The position numbers were made by a program, and so were the translations under genes. A DNA stretch of 64,000 bases. It comes from JAFMJV01 sp963814315. Its GTDB lineage: Bacteria; Chloroflexota; Limnocylindria; Limnocylindrales; CSP1-4. Below the pieces are notes generated by a model. That model had not been told where the DNA came from, ran no database searches, and worked only from the letters and a program-made list of their open reading frames with translations. Positions 45,137-54,564 of the stretch are shown here, piece by piece. The DNA is taken from the NCBI GenBank assembly GCA_963814315.1, contig CAWFCG010000003.1, positions 310,001 through 374,000 of the forward strand. The letters run 5' to 3'. How positions within the stretch are numbered: position 1 is the first letter of the stretch; each line of letters begins with the position of its first letter.

Positions 45137-45304
45137 GTGCCCTCCTGGGTCATGGTCAGGTCACGGCGGGGCAGTGCCGTCAAGTGTACGTGCCCAACGG
45201 CTTTCGTCCAGCATCTGATGGGACCATGATGCTGGTTCGTTGGCGCCAGCCGGTCGCCACGCCGCCGCAGCGACACCCCGCAGCGGCTGGGGCGGGGGAG
45301 GGGC

Positions 45305-45310
45305 TACCAT
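45305..45310 (+). promoter_or_regulatory. -10 hexamer of probable leaderless dnaE transcript
   Basis: TACCAT ends 9 nt before the GTG start at 45320, in the 183-nt divergent gap with the muramidase gene. No Shine-Dalgarno sequence is seen. Confidence 0.45.
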
Positions 45311-45319
45311 GGCTGTCCC

Positions 45320-48300
45320 GTGCCCATCGCTCCCAACGACTTCGTCCATCTCCACCTGCACTCGGAGTTCAGCCTCCTCGACGGCCTGGGCCGTATCGAT
45401 GACCTCGTCAGCGAGGCCTCCGCGCATGGCTTCGACGCGCTGGCTATCACCGACCACGGCTCGCTCTACGGTGCCGTGGCGTTCTACCGGGCCTGCAAGG
45501 CCAAGCAGATCAAGCCCATCATCGGTGTCGAAGCGTACGTCGCGCGGCGCAGCATGTTCGACCGCGAAGGCAAGGCCGACGCCCAGCCCTACCACGTCAC
45601 CCTGCTGGCCAGGGACTGGAACGGCTATCAGAACCTGTGTCGCATCATCACCGCGGCGCATGTGGACGGCTACTACTACAAGCCGCGCCTCGATCGCGAG
45701 CTTCTGGCCAAGTACTCCGAGGGCATCATCGGCATGTCCGCCTGCCTCGGCGGTGAAGTGGCCAAGGCGCTCGAGGTCGATGACTTCGAGCACGCCCGTC
45801 GCATCGTCGGCGAGTACCGCGACATCCTGGGGCCGGACGGCTTCTGGCTGGAGCTCATGGACCACGGGCTCCCGGAGCAGACCGCGCTCAACCCCAAGCT
45901 GTTGCGGCTCAGCCGTGAGACCGGTGCCGGGGTCGTGGCTACCAACGATCTGCATTACGTGCGCAAGGACCAGCACGAGGCGCACGACGTGCTGCTCTGC
46001 GTCGGTACCGGATCCAACCTCGACACCGCGAACCGACTCCGTTTCGAGACCGACGAGTTCTACCTGAAGACGGCCGCCGAGATGGAGCTGCTGTTCAAGG
46101 ACGTGCCCGAGGCGCTTTCCAACAGCAAGCTCATCGCCGAGATGACCGATCTGCAGATCACCTTCGGCGAGCCGCGCCTGCCGCACTTCCCTGTTCCCGA
46201 CGGCTACACCGTCCAGACGTGGCTGCGTGAAGAGTGCGAGCGTGGTCTCCGCGAGCGCTACGGCACCGTCACCGACGAGCTCAAGGCACGCCTCGAGTAC
46301 GAACTCGGGGTGATCATCTCCATGGGCTACTCCGCCTACTTCCTCATCGTCGCTGATTTCGTCCGCTATGCCAAGGAACAGCGCATCGCCACCACCTGTC
46401 GAGGCTCCGCCCCGGGGTCGATCGTGACCTACACGCTGGGCATCACCCCGGTCGATCCCATCCTCTACGGTTTGCCCTTCGAGCGGTTCCTCAATCCTGA
46501 CCGCGTGACGATGCCGGACATCGACGTCGACTTCGAGGATGCTCGACGTGACGAAGTCATCAACTACGTCACGCGCAAGTACGGCCAAGATCACGTGGCA
46601 CAGATCATCACCTTCGGTACCATGGCTGCGCGCGCCGCCGTGCGCGACGTGGGCCGCGTCATGGGCTACGGCTACGGCGAGGTCGACCGCATCGCCAAGG
46701 CCATCCCCACGACCCTCGGGATCACCCTGGAGGAAGCCCTCCATCAGGCGCCGCCCTTCCGCGAGATGTACGAGGGCGACGTCGGCATCCACAAGATGGT
46801 GGACATCGCCAAGCAGCTCGAAGGGGTCGCCCGCAACGCCTCGACGCATGCCGCCGGCATCGTCATCAGTCGCGAACCGCTGACCGAGCTGATGCCACTC
46901 CAGAAGGCCACCAACTCCGACGCGCTGATGACCCAGTACGAGATGCATGGCGTGGAGGCGCTGGGTCTGCTCAAGTTCGACTTCCTGGGCCTGTCGAACC
47001 TGACCATCCTGCGCCAGGCCGTGGACCTGATCGACCAGCACGCGGGTGTGCACGTCGATCTCGACGACATCCCTCTCGACGACGAGAAGACCTTCAAGCT
47101 CCTGTCCAGTGGCGAGACCACCGGCGTCTTCCAGCTCGAGTCAGCCGGCATGCGCCGCTACATCAAGGAGCTGCGCCCGACGTCTGTCTATGACCTCGCG
47201 GCCATGGTGGCGCTGTTCCGGCCCGGACCGATGGATAACATCCCCGCTTACATCCGGCGCAAGCACGGCCAGGAGAAGGTCGCCTACCTCCATCCGCTGC
47301 TGGAGCCCTACCTGAACAAGACGTACGGGATCTTCGTCTACCAGGAGGACATCATGGCGGCCGCCATCGCCCTGGGCGGCTTCACCGGTCCCGAAGCGGA
47401 CACATTGGGCTACGCCATCCGCAAGAAGAAGTCGGACGTGCTGCGCGCACAGAAGGACAAGTTCGTCCGACAGGCCGCTGAGCGTGGCGTGGAAGCCCGG
47501 GTCATCGACGCGGTCTTCAAGGCCTTCGAGCCCTTCGAGCGCTATGGCTTCAACAAGGCCCACGCCACCTGCTACGGGCTCATCGCCTACCAGACGGCGT
47601 ACCTCAAGGCCAACTATCCGGTCGAATATATGACCAGCGTGTTGACCGCGTTCCGGGACAACACCGACAAGGTCGCAGGAGCCATCGCCGAGTGTCGCCG
47701 CCTTGGCATCGAGGTCCTGGGCCCGGACGTCCGGCACAGCTTCCTGGATTTCACCGTCGAGGGCACGTCGATCCGTTTCGGGCTGCTGGCCATCAAGAAC
47801 GTGGGCGAGGGCGCCATCCAGTCGATCATCGATGCCCGCGAGGAAGGTGGAGCGTTCGAGTCCCTGGCTGACCTCTGCGCGCGCATCGACCTGCGCCTCG
47901 TCAACAAGCGCGTCATGGAAGCGCTCATCAAGGTCGATGCCCTCAGAGGGTTGGGTCACCCCGCACAGCTGATGGCTGGTCTGGATGAGGCGATGGCCCA
48001 GGGACAGGCGCAGGCGCGTGACCGCATCTCAGGCCAGGGTTCGCTCTTCGACATGATGGGGCCCGCGGGGACGACTCTGGAGCAGCGGCTTCCCGTCACC
48101 ACCGAGGCGCCCTCCCGGGAGCGCCTGCGCTGGGAGAAGGAGTTACTGGGCCTCTATCTTTCCGACCACCCGCTCGGTGAGATGGCGGCCGAGATGGCTC
48201 GGTACGTCAACGTCCCTACCGGCGACATCGGCGAGGGCCTCGACCAGCAACGTGTCGTCGTCGGTGGCATGGCGGTGGGAATCCGGCGGGTCATCACTCG

Positions 48301-49252
48301 CAACGGGGAAACGATGGCCGTCGTCACGCTGGAGGACCTGGCGGGGTCCGTTGACGTGGTCATCTTCCCACGTACCTACGCGGATGCCGGGGTAGCGACA
48401 AAGCTGACCGATGACGCGGTGTTGCTCGTCGCTGGTCGCGTGGACCACAAGGGCGACGAGACGGTGGTGCTGGCTGATGCGATCTGGACCTGGGACGAAG
48501 CGACCTCGAAGGGCGAGGAGCAGTTCGCCCTGGAGGTCGCGGCCGGAGATCGAGGGCGGCGCGGTGGTCGACGAAGAGATGGCAATGGCAATGGCAATGG
48601 CCAGGACCGGTCAGGGCAGAACGGCAACGGGACCCCGTTGGGCGCGGGGGGCCCACCGGTAAGCGCCGCCAGCACGGCCGCGAGCCTGGCGACGAACGGT
48701 CCATCCTCAGTCGAAACGATCATCATCCCGAAGGTCTCGCCGCTGCGCGACAGCGACGTGTCCGGCTCCATCACCGTCACCATCGGTGGCACCGCTGTCC
48801 GCCAGCCTGCGCAGCGCTCCGGTGGCCGGCTCCCGCCGCCACAGGCCACAGCGGAACCGGCCACCGCGGATCCAGCGTCTCGCTCCGACGGGCATCCCGC
48901 GTTCGCTGCCCTGGCTGAAGAAGGATCGGACGAACTGCCGTTGCCCGATGAGCTCAACGCCGCCACAGCCTCCGCTGCGGCCGCCAGCACCGTACCCGTC
49001 GAGGCAGGGCCCGGCCGGGTCCTGCACATCCGCTTCGCCGCCGCGCCGGACGACGCCATCGTGGCGGCCTTCGGAGGACTCAAGGCACTCATCAAGTCTC
49101 GCCCCGGATCGACGCCGGTGGTGCTGCACATCCCGGCCGGGGCGGGGCGCGCGCAGGAGATGCGTTTGGGGGTCGGGATAGCCTACGACACGGAGTTGTT
49201 GGCCGAGATCGGGCGGAGGTTCAGGGGCCTCTTGCTCGTGACGCTGTCCTGA
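45320..49252 (+). CDS. dnaE: DNA polymerase III alpha subunit DnaE
   Basis: A 1310-residue replicative polymerase. The PHP domain opens with FVHLHLHSEFSLLDG and ITDHGSLYG. The polymerase core carries TTCRGSAPGSIVTYTLGI and the catalytic aspartates in MPDIDVDFEDARRDEVI. AAIALGGFTGPEADTLGYAI and FEPFERYGFNKAHATCYGL follow, with a helix-hairpin-helix region and an OB domain (VVVGGMAVGIRRVITRNGE). It is ~150 residues longer than usual owing to a Gly/Asn-rich segment (NGNGNGQDRSGQNGNG) and a Pro/Ala-rich linker before the C-terminal domain ending in LLLVTLS. The GTG start places PHP motif 1 near the N-terminus. It converges with the next gene, leaving only 3 nt. Confidence 0.97.
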   Translation: MPIAPNDFVHLHLHSEFSLLDGLGRIDDLVSEASAHGFDALAITDHGSLYGAVAFYRACKAKQIKPIIGVEAYVARRSMFDREGKADAQPYHVTLLARDWNGYQNLCRIITAAHVDGYYYKPRLDRELLAKYSEGIIGMSACLGGEVAKALEVDDFEHARRIVGEYRDILGPDGFWLELMDHGLPEQTALNPKLLRLSRETGAGVVATNDLHYVRKDQHEAHDVLLCVGTGSNLDTANRLRFETDEFYLKTAAEMELLFKDVPEALSNSKLIAEMTDLQITFGEPRLPHFPVPDGYTVQTWLREECERGLRERYGTVTDELKARLEYELGVIISMGYSAYFLIVADFVRYAKEQRIATTCRGSAPGSIVTYTLGITPVDPILYGLPFERFLNPDRVTMPDIDVDFEDARRDEVINYVTRKYGQDHVAQIITFGTMAARAAVRDVGRVMGYGYGEVDRIAKAIPTTLGITLEEALHQAPPFREMYEGDVGIHKMVDIAKQLEGVARNASTHAAGIVISREPLTELMPLQKATNSDALMTQYEMHGVEALGLLKFDFLGLSNLTILRQAVDLIDQHAGVHVDLDDIPLDDEKTFKLLSSGETTGVFQLESAGMRRYIKELRPTSVYDLAAMVALFRPGPMDNIPAYIRRKHGQEKVAYLHPLLEPYLNKTYGIFVYQEDIMAAAIALGGFTGPEADTLGYAIRKKKSDVLRAQKDKFVRQAAERGVEARVIDAVFKAFEPFERYGFNKAHATCYGLIAYQTAYLKANYPVEYMTSVLTAFRDNTDKVAGAIAECRRLGIEVLGPDVRHSFLDFTVEGTSIRFGLLAIKNVGEGAIQSIIDAREEGGAFESLADLCARIDLRLVNKRVMEALIKVDALRGLGHPAQLMAGLDEAMAQGQAQARDRISGQGSLFDMMGPAGTTLEQRLPVTTEAPSRERLRWEKELLGLYLSDHPLGEMAAEMARYVNVPTGDIGEGLDQQRVVVGGMAVGIRRVITRNGETMAVVTLEDLAGSVDVVIFPRTYADAGVATKLTDDAVLLVAGRVDHKGDETVVLADAIWTWDEATSKGEEQFALEVAAGDRGRRGGRRRDGNGNGNGQDRSGQNGNGTPLGAGGPPVSAASTAASLATNGPSSVETIIIPKVSPLRDSDVSGSITVTIGGTAVRQPAQRSGGRLPPPQATAEPATADPASRSDGHPAFAALAEEGSDELPLPDELNAATASAAAASTVPVEAGPGRVLHIRFAAAPDDAIVAAFGGLKALIKSRPGSTPVVLHIPAGAGRAQEMRLGVGIAYDTELLAEIGRRFRGLLLVTLS

Positions 49253-49255
49253 CGC

Positions 49256-49966
49256 CTAGTCGAGGACGATCCAGCCGACTTCCGTCTGCTCGGACACGGC
49301 CTGGTTGAGGCGCACGACGATGAGGCCTTCTTCCGCATCGAGTACGTGGGCGGCTTCGACGTGGATCCCGGGCCGGTGATCCTGCAGCGTCGCGAGGACG
49401 AGCGAATCCTCGCTGAGACCGCCGCTGACCGGGATCACGAACTCGGCACCACCGACCGAGACCGGGGTCCGGCCCGAGCGCTCGGTCAGCTGCAGCCGGC
49501 CCTGCGTACGCAAGGCCACGCCCTTCTTGCCGGCGGTGGCGGCGAGGGCCGTTCCACCACCCTCTGCCTGGAAGTCGCCGCCGATCCCCTCTGGTGACTG
49601 GGTCAGGCCCTGAACGCCCACCGTGCTGCCCTTGCCGGCGAGAGCGTTGCCCTGCACGCCGATGCCCTTGCTGGCGTTGGCCAAGCCCCTCACCCCGATA
49701 GGGCTCTTGCTGCCGGTGGCGCGAGCTTGCAGGGTCGGGCCCTGGCCGGACTCGATGACGGTCGACTTGCCGGCCGTGGTCTTCTCGCCAGCACGTATCG
49801 CGGAGCCATTCTTGGCACTGGTCGTGGCCGCGACCCCAAAGACACTCAGCAGTCCGGCGACGGCCGCCACACCCCCGCTTCGAAGAAGCTCGCGACGCGA
49901 ACGCGGCTCAGCGATGGCATCGACCGCTGACAGAACTGGCTCGTGGTCCGTGGACGAGTTCACCAT
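49256..49966 (-). CDS. Tat-exported Gly-rich protein of unknown function
   Basis: A 236-residue protein with a twin-arginine signal (SRRELLRSGGVAAVAGLL, residues ~23-40) ending near ATTSAKNG, so it is probably exported folded. The mature part has loose repeats (PIGVRGLANASKGIGVQGN, TVGVQGLTQSPEGIGGDFQ) resembling the short coils of beta-helix or phage-tail-like repeats. It ends in a compact beta domain (AEFVIPVSGGLSEDSLVLAT, HVLDAEEGLIVVRLNQAV). I do not know its function. AGGAGG lies only 2 nt before ATG 49966 but 5 nt before an in-frame GTG at 49963, so the latter may be the real start. It shares the minus strand with the META-domain gene 157 nt upstream. Confidence 0.72.
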   Translation of the reverse strand: MVNSSTDHEPVLSAVDAIAEPRSRRELLRSGGVAAVAGLLSVFGVAATTSAKNGSAIRAGEKTTAGKSTVIESGQGPTLQARATGSKSPIGVRGLANASKGIGVQGNALAGKGSTVGVQGLTQSPEGIGGDFQAEGGGTALAATAGKKGVALRTQGRLQLTERSGRTPVSVGGAEFVIPVSGGLSEDSLVLATLQDHRPGIHVEAAHVLDAEEGLIVVRLNQAVSEQTEVGWIVLD

Positions 49967-50123
49967 GTCCTCCTGTGGCTCGGGCACACGTGGTCGGGCA
50001 CACGTGGATGAGGCACGCCTTCCCGTTTGACGACTCCCCACGGTTGATGATCGTAGCGCAGCACAGAATCGATCGACGCCGGGAGCATCATGGCTCCTGG
50101 CGTCGATGTCGGTCTGGCGCTGA

Positions 50124-50942
50124 TCAGGCGGCCGGTGCGTAGCTGACCTGGAGTGCGCCGTCAGCGTCGCGGAGCTCGAGGTTGCCAGCCGCGTCGACCG
50201 ACCATGTGGTGGCGCTGATGAGCGCGCCAAGGTACCACTGCGACTGCTCGGTGAGTGCGTCGTCGAGACAGGCCATCTCCGTCGAGCCGATGGCGTCCGA
50301 GATGGTGATGCTGTCGCCGTCGACCTGGTACGTGGTGAAGTAGTTGTTGCAGCCATCGGAACCGGTCAGGTCACCGTCGGGGCTGAACTCGGCCGTCACT
50401 TGGGATGTCAGGTCTGATGAGACCACGCCGGCCTGCTCCTGCTGGTTGTTGATGCCGGTGGCGACCCAGGCACCGACGACAGTCGCTTCCGGGGCGGCCT
50501 CGAACTCGAGGATGGCATTGCCCTCGGCATCGAGCAAGGCCATCGGACCGCCGGTCGACTGGTAGGAGGCGACCAGTGCCAGGTTGGCGAAGTAGGCCTG
50601 TTCCAGGTCCATCAGCGGTGGCAGACAGGCCATCATGGTCGAGCCGACCGGACCGAATGCTAGCGCTGACCCATCGAGCTCGTAGCTGGTGAAGTAGCTG
50701 TTGCAGCCCCCTTGCCCACCGGCTTGTCCATCCTGCATGAGCAGGGACACGAATGCGTGGCCGGGAAGCTCTGTCATCTCACCGTCCACGGCCTGGCTGG
50801 TCAGGACCCAGGTGACGCCCTCGATGATGTCGACGGCTATCGGTCCCTCTTCTGGTTCGCTGCTGGCGGCGGCCGTGGCACCGAACGCGGCGACCAGGCT
50901 GAGGGCGGCCAGCGTCGTGACCGTGCTTCGAAGATTGAACAT
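50124..50942 (-). CDS. Secreted protein with two META (HslJ-like) domains
   Basis: A 272-residue exported protein. The signal peptide (TTLAALSLVAAFGATAAA) is followed by two tandem META domains of ~110 residues, each with the hallmark GGCNSYF-x-SYE or DGCNNYF-x-TYQ and a later STMMACLPP or STEMACLDD. Each copy has the Cys pair expected to form a disulfide. Between them lies the LLDAEGNAILEFE strand. HslJ-type domains are known from heat-shock or adhesion-related envelope proteins, without clear biochemistry. ATG at 50942 has GGAGG about 11 nt upstream, a long spacing. A repeat of the domain by internal duplication is likely. Confidence 0.85.
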   Translation of the reverse strand: MFNLRSTVTTLAALSLVAAFGATAAASSEPEEGPIAVDIIEGVTWVLTSQAVDGEMTELPGHAFVSLLMQDGQAGGQGGCNSYFTSYELDGSALAFGPVGSTMMACLPPLMDLEQAYFANLALVASYQSTGGPMALLDAEGNAILEFEAAPEATVVGAWVATGINNQQEQAGVVSSDLTSQVTAEFSPDGDLTGSDGCNNYFTTYQVDGDSITISDAIGSTEMACLDDALTEQSQWYLGALISATTWSVDAAGNLELRDADGALQVSYAPAA

Positions 50943-51027
50943 GCGGGGAAGATCCTCCAGGGTTGTCACTGGCAGCCGCGACGGGCATGCACGAGCGATG
51001 CGGTTCAGATACCCACAAAGACGCACT

Positions 51028-53583
51028 CTAGCGTCCGACGGTTCCCCCCGGACCTCTGGGGACGCGCGCGGCTGGGAGTGCCTCGTAGTCCATGCCCAGG
51101 AATCGATCCACGAAACGGTAGCGCCAGAAGACCCAGACCAGCACCGCCCATGCCGCCACGCCGCCGAGGACGATGCTGGCATCACGGAGGCTCAGGAGCG
51201 AGAGGTTGAAGAAGTCACGCAGGGGCGGGACCAGCATCACCACGATGTACGAGATCCCGAGCGTGACCGCCAGATAGGTCGGGCGGCGATCGGGCGAGAT
51301 CGGTTCGACGACCGCGAAGAGCCGGTTCGGCGGCTCGACGAAGAGCAGGACGATCACGCCAACGTAGATGAGAAAGGTGGTCACTGACGTCTTGGCCGCG
51401 AGGTCGACCGACGCTTGCGTCACCAGGCCGGCCGCTGAATCGCCCTGCCCGATGAGGAAGATACCGGTCACCACAAGCAGACCGACGACCGACGCCAGGC
51501 CCGCGGCCGGCACGACGAAACGCGCCAGGGTCTGCTGTAGCGACTCTCGTGGTACCGGCCCGGGGCGCGACCATATCGCCAGCAGTGCCGTCGGTATCCC
51601 CACCGTGAACAGGGTGATGGCCGACGCATTACGCAGGTCGACCGGGAAGAAGCCACTGGTCATCAGCACCAGGATGAGCATGCCCAATGTCAGGATGCGA
51701 GTCAGGAAGACGCGCAGGATGTCCTGCATGCCGTTGAGGATGCGCTGCCCCTCACCGATGGCCGAGGCGAGCGCTGAGAAGGCGTCCTCGATGAGGATCA
51801 GGTCGGCGACACCGCGCGCGGCCTGGCTGCCGCTGCCCATGGCGATGGCCAGGTTGGAGCGCTTGAGCGAGAGGACATCGTTGACGCCATCGCCGGTCAT
51901 GGCCACGTAATGTCCCTGCTCACGGAGGGTGCCCACCAGGCGTTCTTTCATCTCGGGGCTGATGCGACCGAAGACCACTGTCTGGTCCACGGCGACTTCG
52001 AACTGCGGGTCGTCCATGGCTTCCAACTCAGGCCCGGAGAGCACACCGCGACTGACGTCCAGTCCGGCCTGCCGGGCCAGCGTCGCCACGGTCTCGGGGT
52101 CGTCGCCGGAGATGACGCGTACGTCGACGCCCATCTCACGGAAGCGAGCCAGCGTCTCAGCTGCCTCAGGTCGGAGCAGGTCGCGCAGGACCACGATGGC
52201 ATATGGCCGGCAATCCTTGGGCAGAAGCGAATCATCACCGTCGTCGGTGAGCGACAGCGATGGGCTGTGTGCCGCCAGCAAGACGCGCATGCCCTTGGCC
52301 GCGTGATGGCCGACGATGGCCAGGATGTTGCGCCACTCGGCATCGCTGATGTCGAGATACGGCCGCAGGAACGAGGGTGCACCAAGTGAGTAGGTGCCCT
52401 CGGGTGGATGGCTGGGGGAAACACCCGCCGGCAGTGCCACGGCGCTCCATTTGCGCTGGGACGAGAACGGCACCTCTGTGACTGGGGTGCGAGGCGTGGC
52501 GTGGAGTCCGATGAGTCCGTTGAGGATGGCCTCGCTGGTCTTGTTGCGAGCGCGCCCACTCGCGACCATCACTCCCACGTAGGCTCGGGCACTACCCTCA
52601 TCTCGTTCCAGCGGCAACACCTGCTCGAGCTCGAGCTGATTGGCGGTGAGGGTGCCCGTCTTGTCGACGCACAGCGTGTCGACGTGGCTGAGTGATTCGA
52701 CCGCGTTGGCCTGCTGCACCAGGGCGCCAAAGCGGGACATGTGTACGGCCGCCAAGGCATAGGCGATGGCGATCGAGACGAAAAGGCCGTTGGGCACGAG
52801 CCCGACGAGGACGGTCGCCTCGATGATGGCCTGATCGAGAGGGGCATCGTCGACCACGTTCTTGACCACGAGCAGCAACTGCAGGTAGATGACCACGCCG
52901 AGGGTCACGCGGATGACGGTCTGGATCTGCCGTTGCAACGGGGTCAATGTGCGCCGGAAGGTGCGGGCCCCGGCGGTGATCCGCCCCGCGAGGCTGGCAC
53001 TGCCCACGGTTTCGGCGACGAATCGACCTTGTCCGGAGTTGGCGAAGCTGCCTGAGTACACCTCGTCACCGACACGCTTGGGGACCATGTCCGATTCACC
53101 CGTCAGCAGGGACTCGTCGATCTGCAGGCGACCTTCGGCGAGTCGCCCGTCGACGACGATCTGGTCGCCGGCCGCGACCGCGATAAGGTCGCCCACCACG
53201 AGCTCCTCCGGACCGACTGTTCGTTCCTCGCCATCACGCACGACGCGGGCCGTCGGTCGCGTCAGCAGCGCGATCTCGTCGAGCGCCTGCTTGGCGCGAA
53301 CCTCCTGGTAGATGCCGACGGCGATGTTGGTACTGATGACACCGAGCGAGACGAAGGCGTCGAAGGGCCGGCCGACGATGACCAGCGCGGCGCCCAGCAG
53401 GAACAGGACGTTGTTGACGAAGGTGAAGACATTCTCACGGACGATGGCGAAGTAGGACCTTGTCGTCGCCGGTGGCGCCGTGTTGCCCAGGCCTTGCGTG
53501 CGACGCCGCGCCGCTTCGGCGTCGCTGAGGCCGGTCGGCGGTGTCGGGGCCAGAGGTTCGATCGGTCCGGGCGCGTCGCTCAC
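51028..53583 (-). CDS. P-type cation-transporting ATPase (CtpE/Exp7-like)
   Basis: An 851-residue P2-type ATPase. It has the A-domain TGES loop (DESLLTGESDMVPK), the phosphorylation motif VDKTGTLTANQ, the N-domain segment ending in KGMRVLLAAH, and TGDGVNDVLSLKRSNLAIAM in the P-domain hinge. Ten membrane helices are consistent with the hydrophobicity. The ion-site helix 4 reads VGLVPNGLFV, where many Ca2+ pumps have PEGL. Length and N/P-domain style resemble the CtpE/Exp7 group, reported to move calcium; the ion is uncertain. GTG 53583 overlaps the stop of the 51-codon ORF upstream (GTGA), suggesting coupling. Confidence 0.9.
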   Translation of the reverse strand: MSDAPGPIEPLAPTPPTGLSDAEAARRRTQGLGNTAPPATTRSYFAIVRENVFTFVNNVLFLLGAALVIVGRPFDAFVSLGVISTNIAVGIYQEVRAKQALDEIALLTRPTARVVRDGEERTVGPEELVVGDLIAVAAGDQIVVDGRLAEGRLQIDESLLTGESDMVPKRVGDEVYSGSFANSGQGRFVAETVGSASLAGRITAGARTFRRTLTPLQRQIQTVIRVTLGVVIYLQLLLVVKNVVDDAPLDQAIIEATVLVGLVPNGLFVSIAIAYALAAVHMSRFGALVQQANAVESLSHVDTLCVDKTGTLTANQLELEQVLPLERDEGSARAYVGVMVASGRARNKTSEAILNGLIGLHATPRTPVTEVPFSSQRKWSAVALPAGVSPSHPPEGTYSLGAPSFLRPYLDISDAEWRNILAIVGHHAAKGMRVLLAAHSPSLSLTDDGDDSLLPKDCRPYAIVVLRDLLRPEAAETLARFREMGVDVRVISGDDPETVATLARQAGLDVSRGVLSGPELEAMDDPQFEVAVDQTVVFGRISPEMKERLVGTLREQGHYVAMTGDGVNDVLSLKRSNLAIAMGSGSQAARGVADLILIEDAFSALASAIGEGQRILNGMQDILRVFLTRILTLGMLILVLMTSGFFPVDLRNASAITLFTVGIPTALLAIWSRPGPVPRESLQQTLARFVVPAAGLASVVGLLVVTGIFLIGQGDSAAGLVTQASVDLAAKTSVTTFLIYVGVIVLLFVEPPNRLFAVVEPISPDRRPTYLAVTLGISYIVVMLVPPLRDFFNLSLLSLRDASIVLGGVAAWAVLVWVFWRYRFVDRFLGMDYEALPAARVPRGPGGTVGR

Positions 53584-53735
53584 CTGGACACGGTGCTCGT
53601 GACGCCGTCCCGCGGACCATCGACGCGGAGGTCGTCGGCAGCACCAAGGTCAGACACGCTGGTCCGCACCACGGGGTCGGTCGTTCCAGCGGCGATCATG
53701 GCGATGTCGTCGAGCATCTGCGGACGGGCATTCAT
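53580..53735 (-). CDS. Small coupled ORF (51 aa) upstream of the P-type ATPase
   Basis: A 51-residue product beginning MNARPQMLDDIAMIAAG and ending in DGVTSTVSR. It is soluble, with no family that I recognise. Three signs suggest it is real: a TACGAT hexamer 8 nt before its ATG, as at other leaderless starts; its stop overlapping the ATPase GTG by 4 nt; and no other candidate first gene. It may be a regulatory or leader peptide of the ATPase operon. A chance ORF remains possible. Confidence 0.5.
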   Translation of the reverse strand: MNARPQMLDDIAMIAAGTTDPVVRTSVSDLGAADDLRVDGPRDGVTSTVSR

Positions 53736-53743
53736 GGGCCGTA

Positions 53744-53749
53744 ATCGTA
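53744..53749 (-). promoter_or_regulatory. -10 hexamer of probable leaderless ATPase-operon transcript
   Basis: Minus-strand TACGAT lies 8 nt before the ATG at 53735. The same hexamer precedes the histidine kinase start near 63967. Confidence 0.5.
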
Positions 53750-54171
53750 GCGGGGCCGCCGTGCCGAGACTGCCCTCCGCACGCATGAACGCCCTCAAGC
53801 CCCTGGCAAGACGATGTGAGGCCCGCCTCCTCGACGGGCCTCACGCTCGACCTTGCGCGTCACGGCTCGCAGATGAGCCGAAGGTGATGGTGCTCGCCGC
53901 AGCCCGATGGCGTCTGCGGTACCAAGGGATGCGCCTTCAGGCGTCGGCTCACGCCGATAGGGCAGTACGGATGGCTCGAGTACAGATGGCACAGGCCGGT
54001 GGCAGTACCTCTGCCGGCCGCGCTACCTCCACTCGCAGCGCAGCGGATCACAGGACCAGGCGCATCCAGGCAACGCCGGCATCTCCAGCGGCGTGGCACG
54101 CTGACAGGACCACAGCACGACGGACGGCATCCCCGCGCAGCCGCAGGAGGGGTCGGCGGGATCGGAAAGCG
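53750..54171. other. Intergenic region, one hairpin, no supported gene
   Basis: Overlapping ORFs of 65 and 79 codons occur on the minus strand, with Cys/His-rich or Pro-rich compositions and no family motif. Nothing indicates translation. The stretch follows the stop of the Cys-rich receiver-like gene and may be decayed sequence. The only clear structure is the hairpin listed separately. Confidence 0.45.
53816..53844. terminator. Hairpin, possible terminator
   Basis: A 10-bp perfect stem, GTGAGGCCCG (53816-53825) with CGGGCCTCAC (53835-53844), encloses a 9-nt loop. It may end transcripts from the receiver-like gene before the ATPase operon promoter. No T tract is present. Confidence 0.6.
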
Positions 54172-54564
54172 CTACTTGGCCAGTGCCTCCTTGATGGCGG
54201 CATCGAGTCGCTCCGCGGTCGGCACGCCCACCAGCGGGACGACCTTGTGGATGCCTTCCTCCTCGACCCAGTCGAGCTCCATGCCGGGGGCTGTCAACAC
54301 GATGGGGATCTCCGGGTGCATCTCGCGCAGCCCTTCGATCAGCGTGCGTCCTCCGCCGGACTCCGATGTGGACCAGACGTCGTAGACAAGGACGTCGGCA
54401 CCATGGATAGCGGGGCAGTGCTCACCCCGCAGGACGGGGCAGGAGCCGCCCGTCGGGCCGGAGCACCCGATCGGATCGTATCCGAGCCGGCGCAGCGAGT
54501 CGACCTCCTGATCTCCGATGTCGATGTCGTGATGGACGACGATTACGCGCGTCATGGTAGTCAT
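54172..54564 (-). CDS. Receiver-like protein with conserved Cys cluster
   Basis: A 130-residue protein with a CheY-like order of strands (VIVVHHDIDIGDQEVDSLRR, DVLVYDVW, PIVLTAPG, KVVPLVGVPTAERLDAAI). The usual Asp-Asp pocket is altered and the normal loop after strand 2 is replaced by CSGPTGGSCPVLRGEHCP. The Cys spacing C-x7-C-x7-C suggests a metal or redox site, possibly iron or zinc. The Asp in VYDVW may correspond to the phospho-acceptor. I recall similar Cys-bearing receiver-like proteins without assigned function, so treat this as unknown. Start ATG 54564, or the second ATG at 54555, which has GAGG upstream. Confidence 0.72.
   Translation of the reverse strand: MTTMTRVIVVHHDIDIGDQEVDSLRRLGYDPIGCSGPTGGSCPVLRGEHCPAIHGADVLVYDVWSTSESGGGRTLIEGLREMHPEIPIVLTAPGMELDWVEEEGIHKVVPLVGVPTAERLDAAIKEALAK

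Noticed and set aside
53795..54099. Two overlapping minus-strand ORFs of 65 and 79 codons
   Set aside because: No motif, no ribosome binding site, and they overlap each other in different frames.
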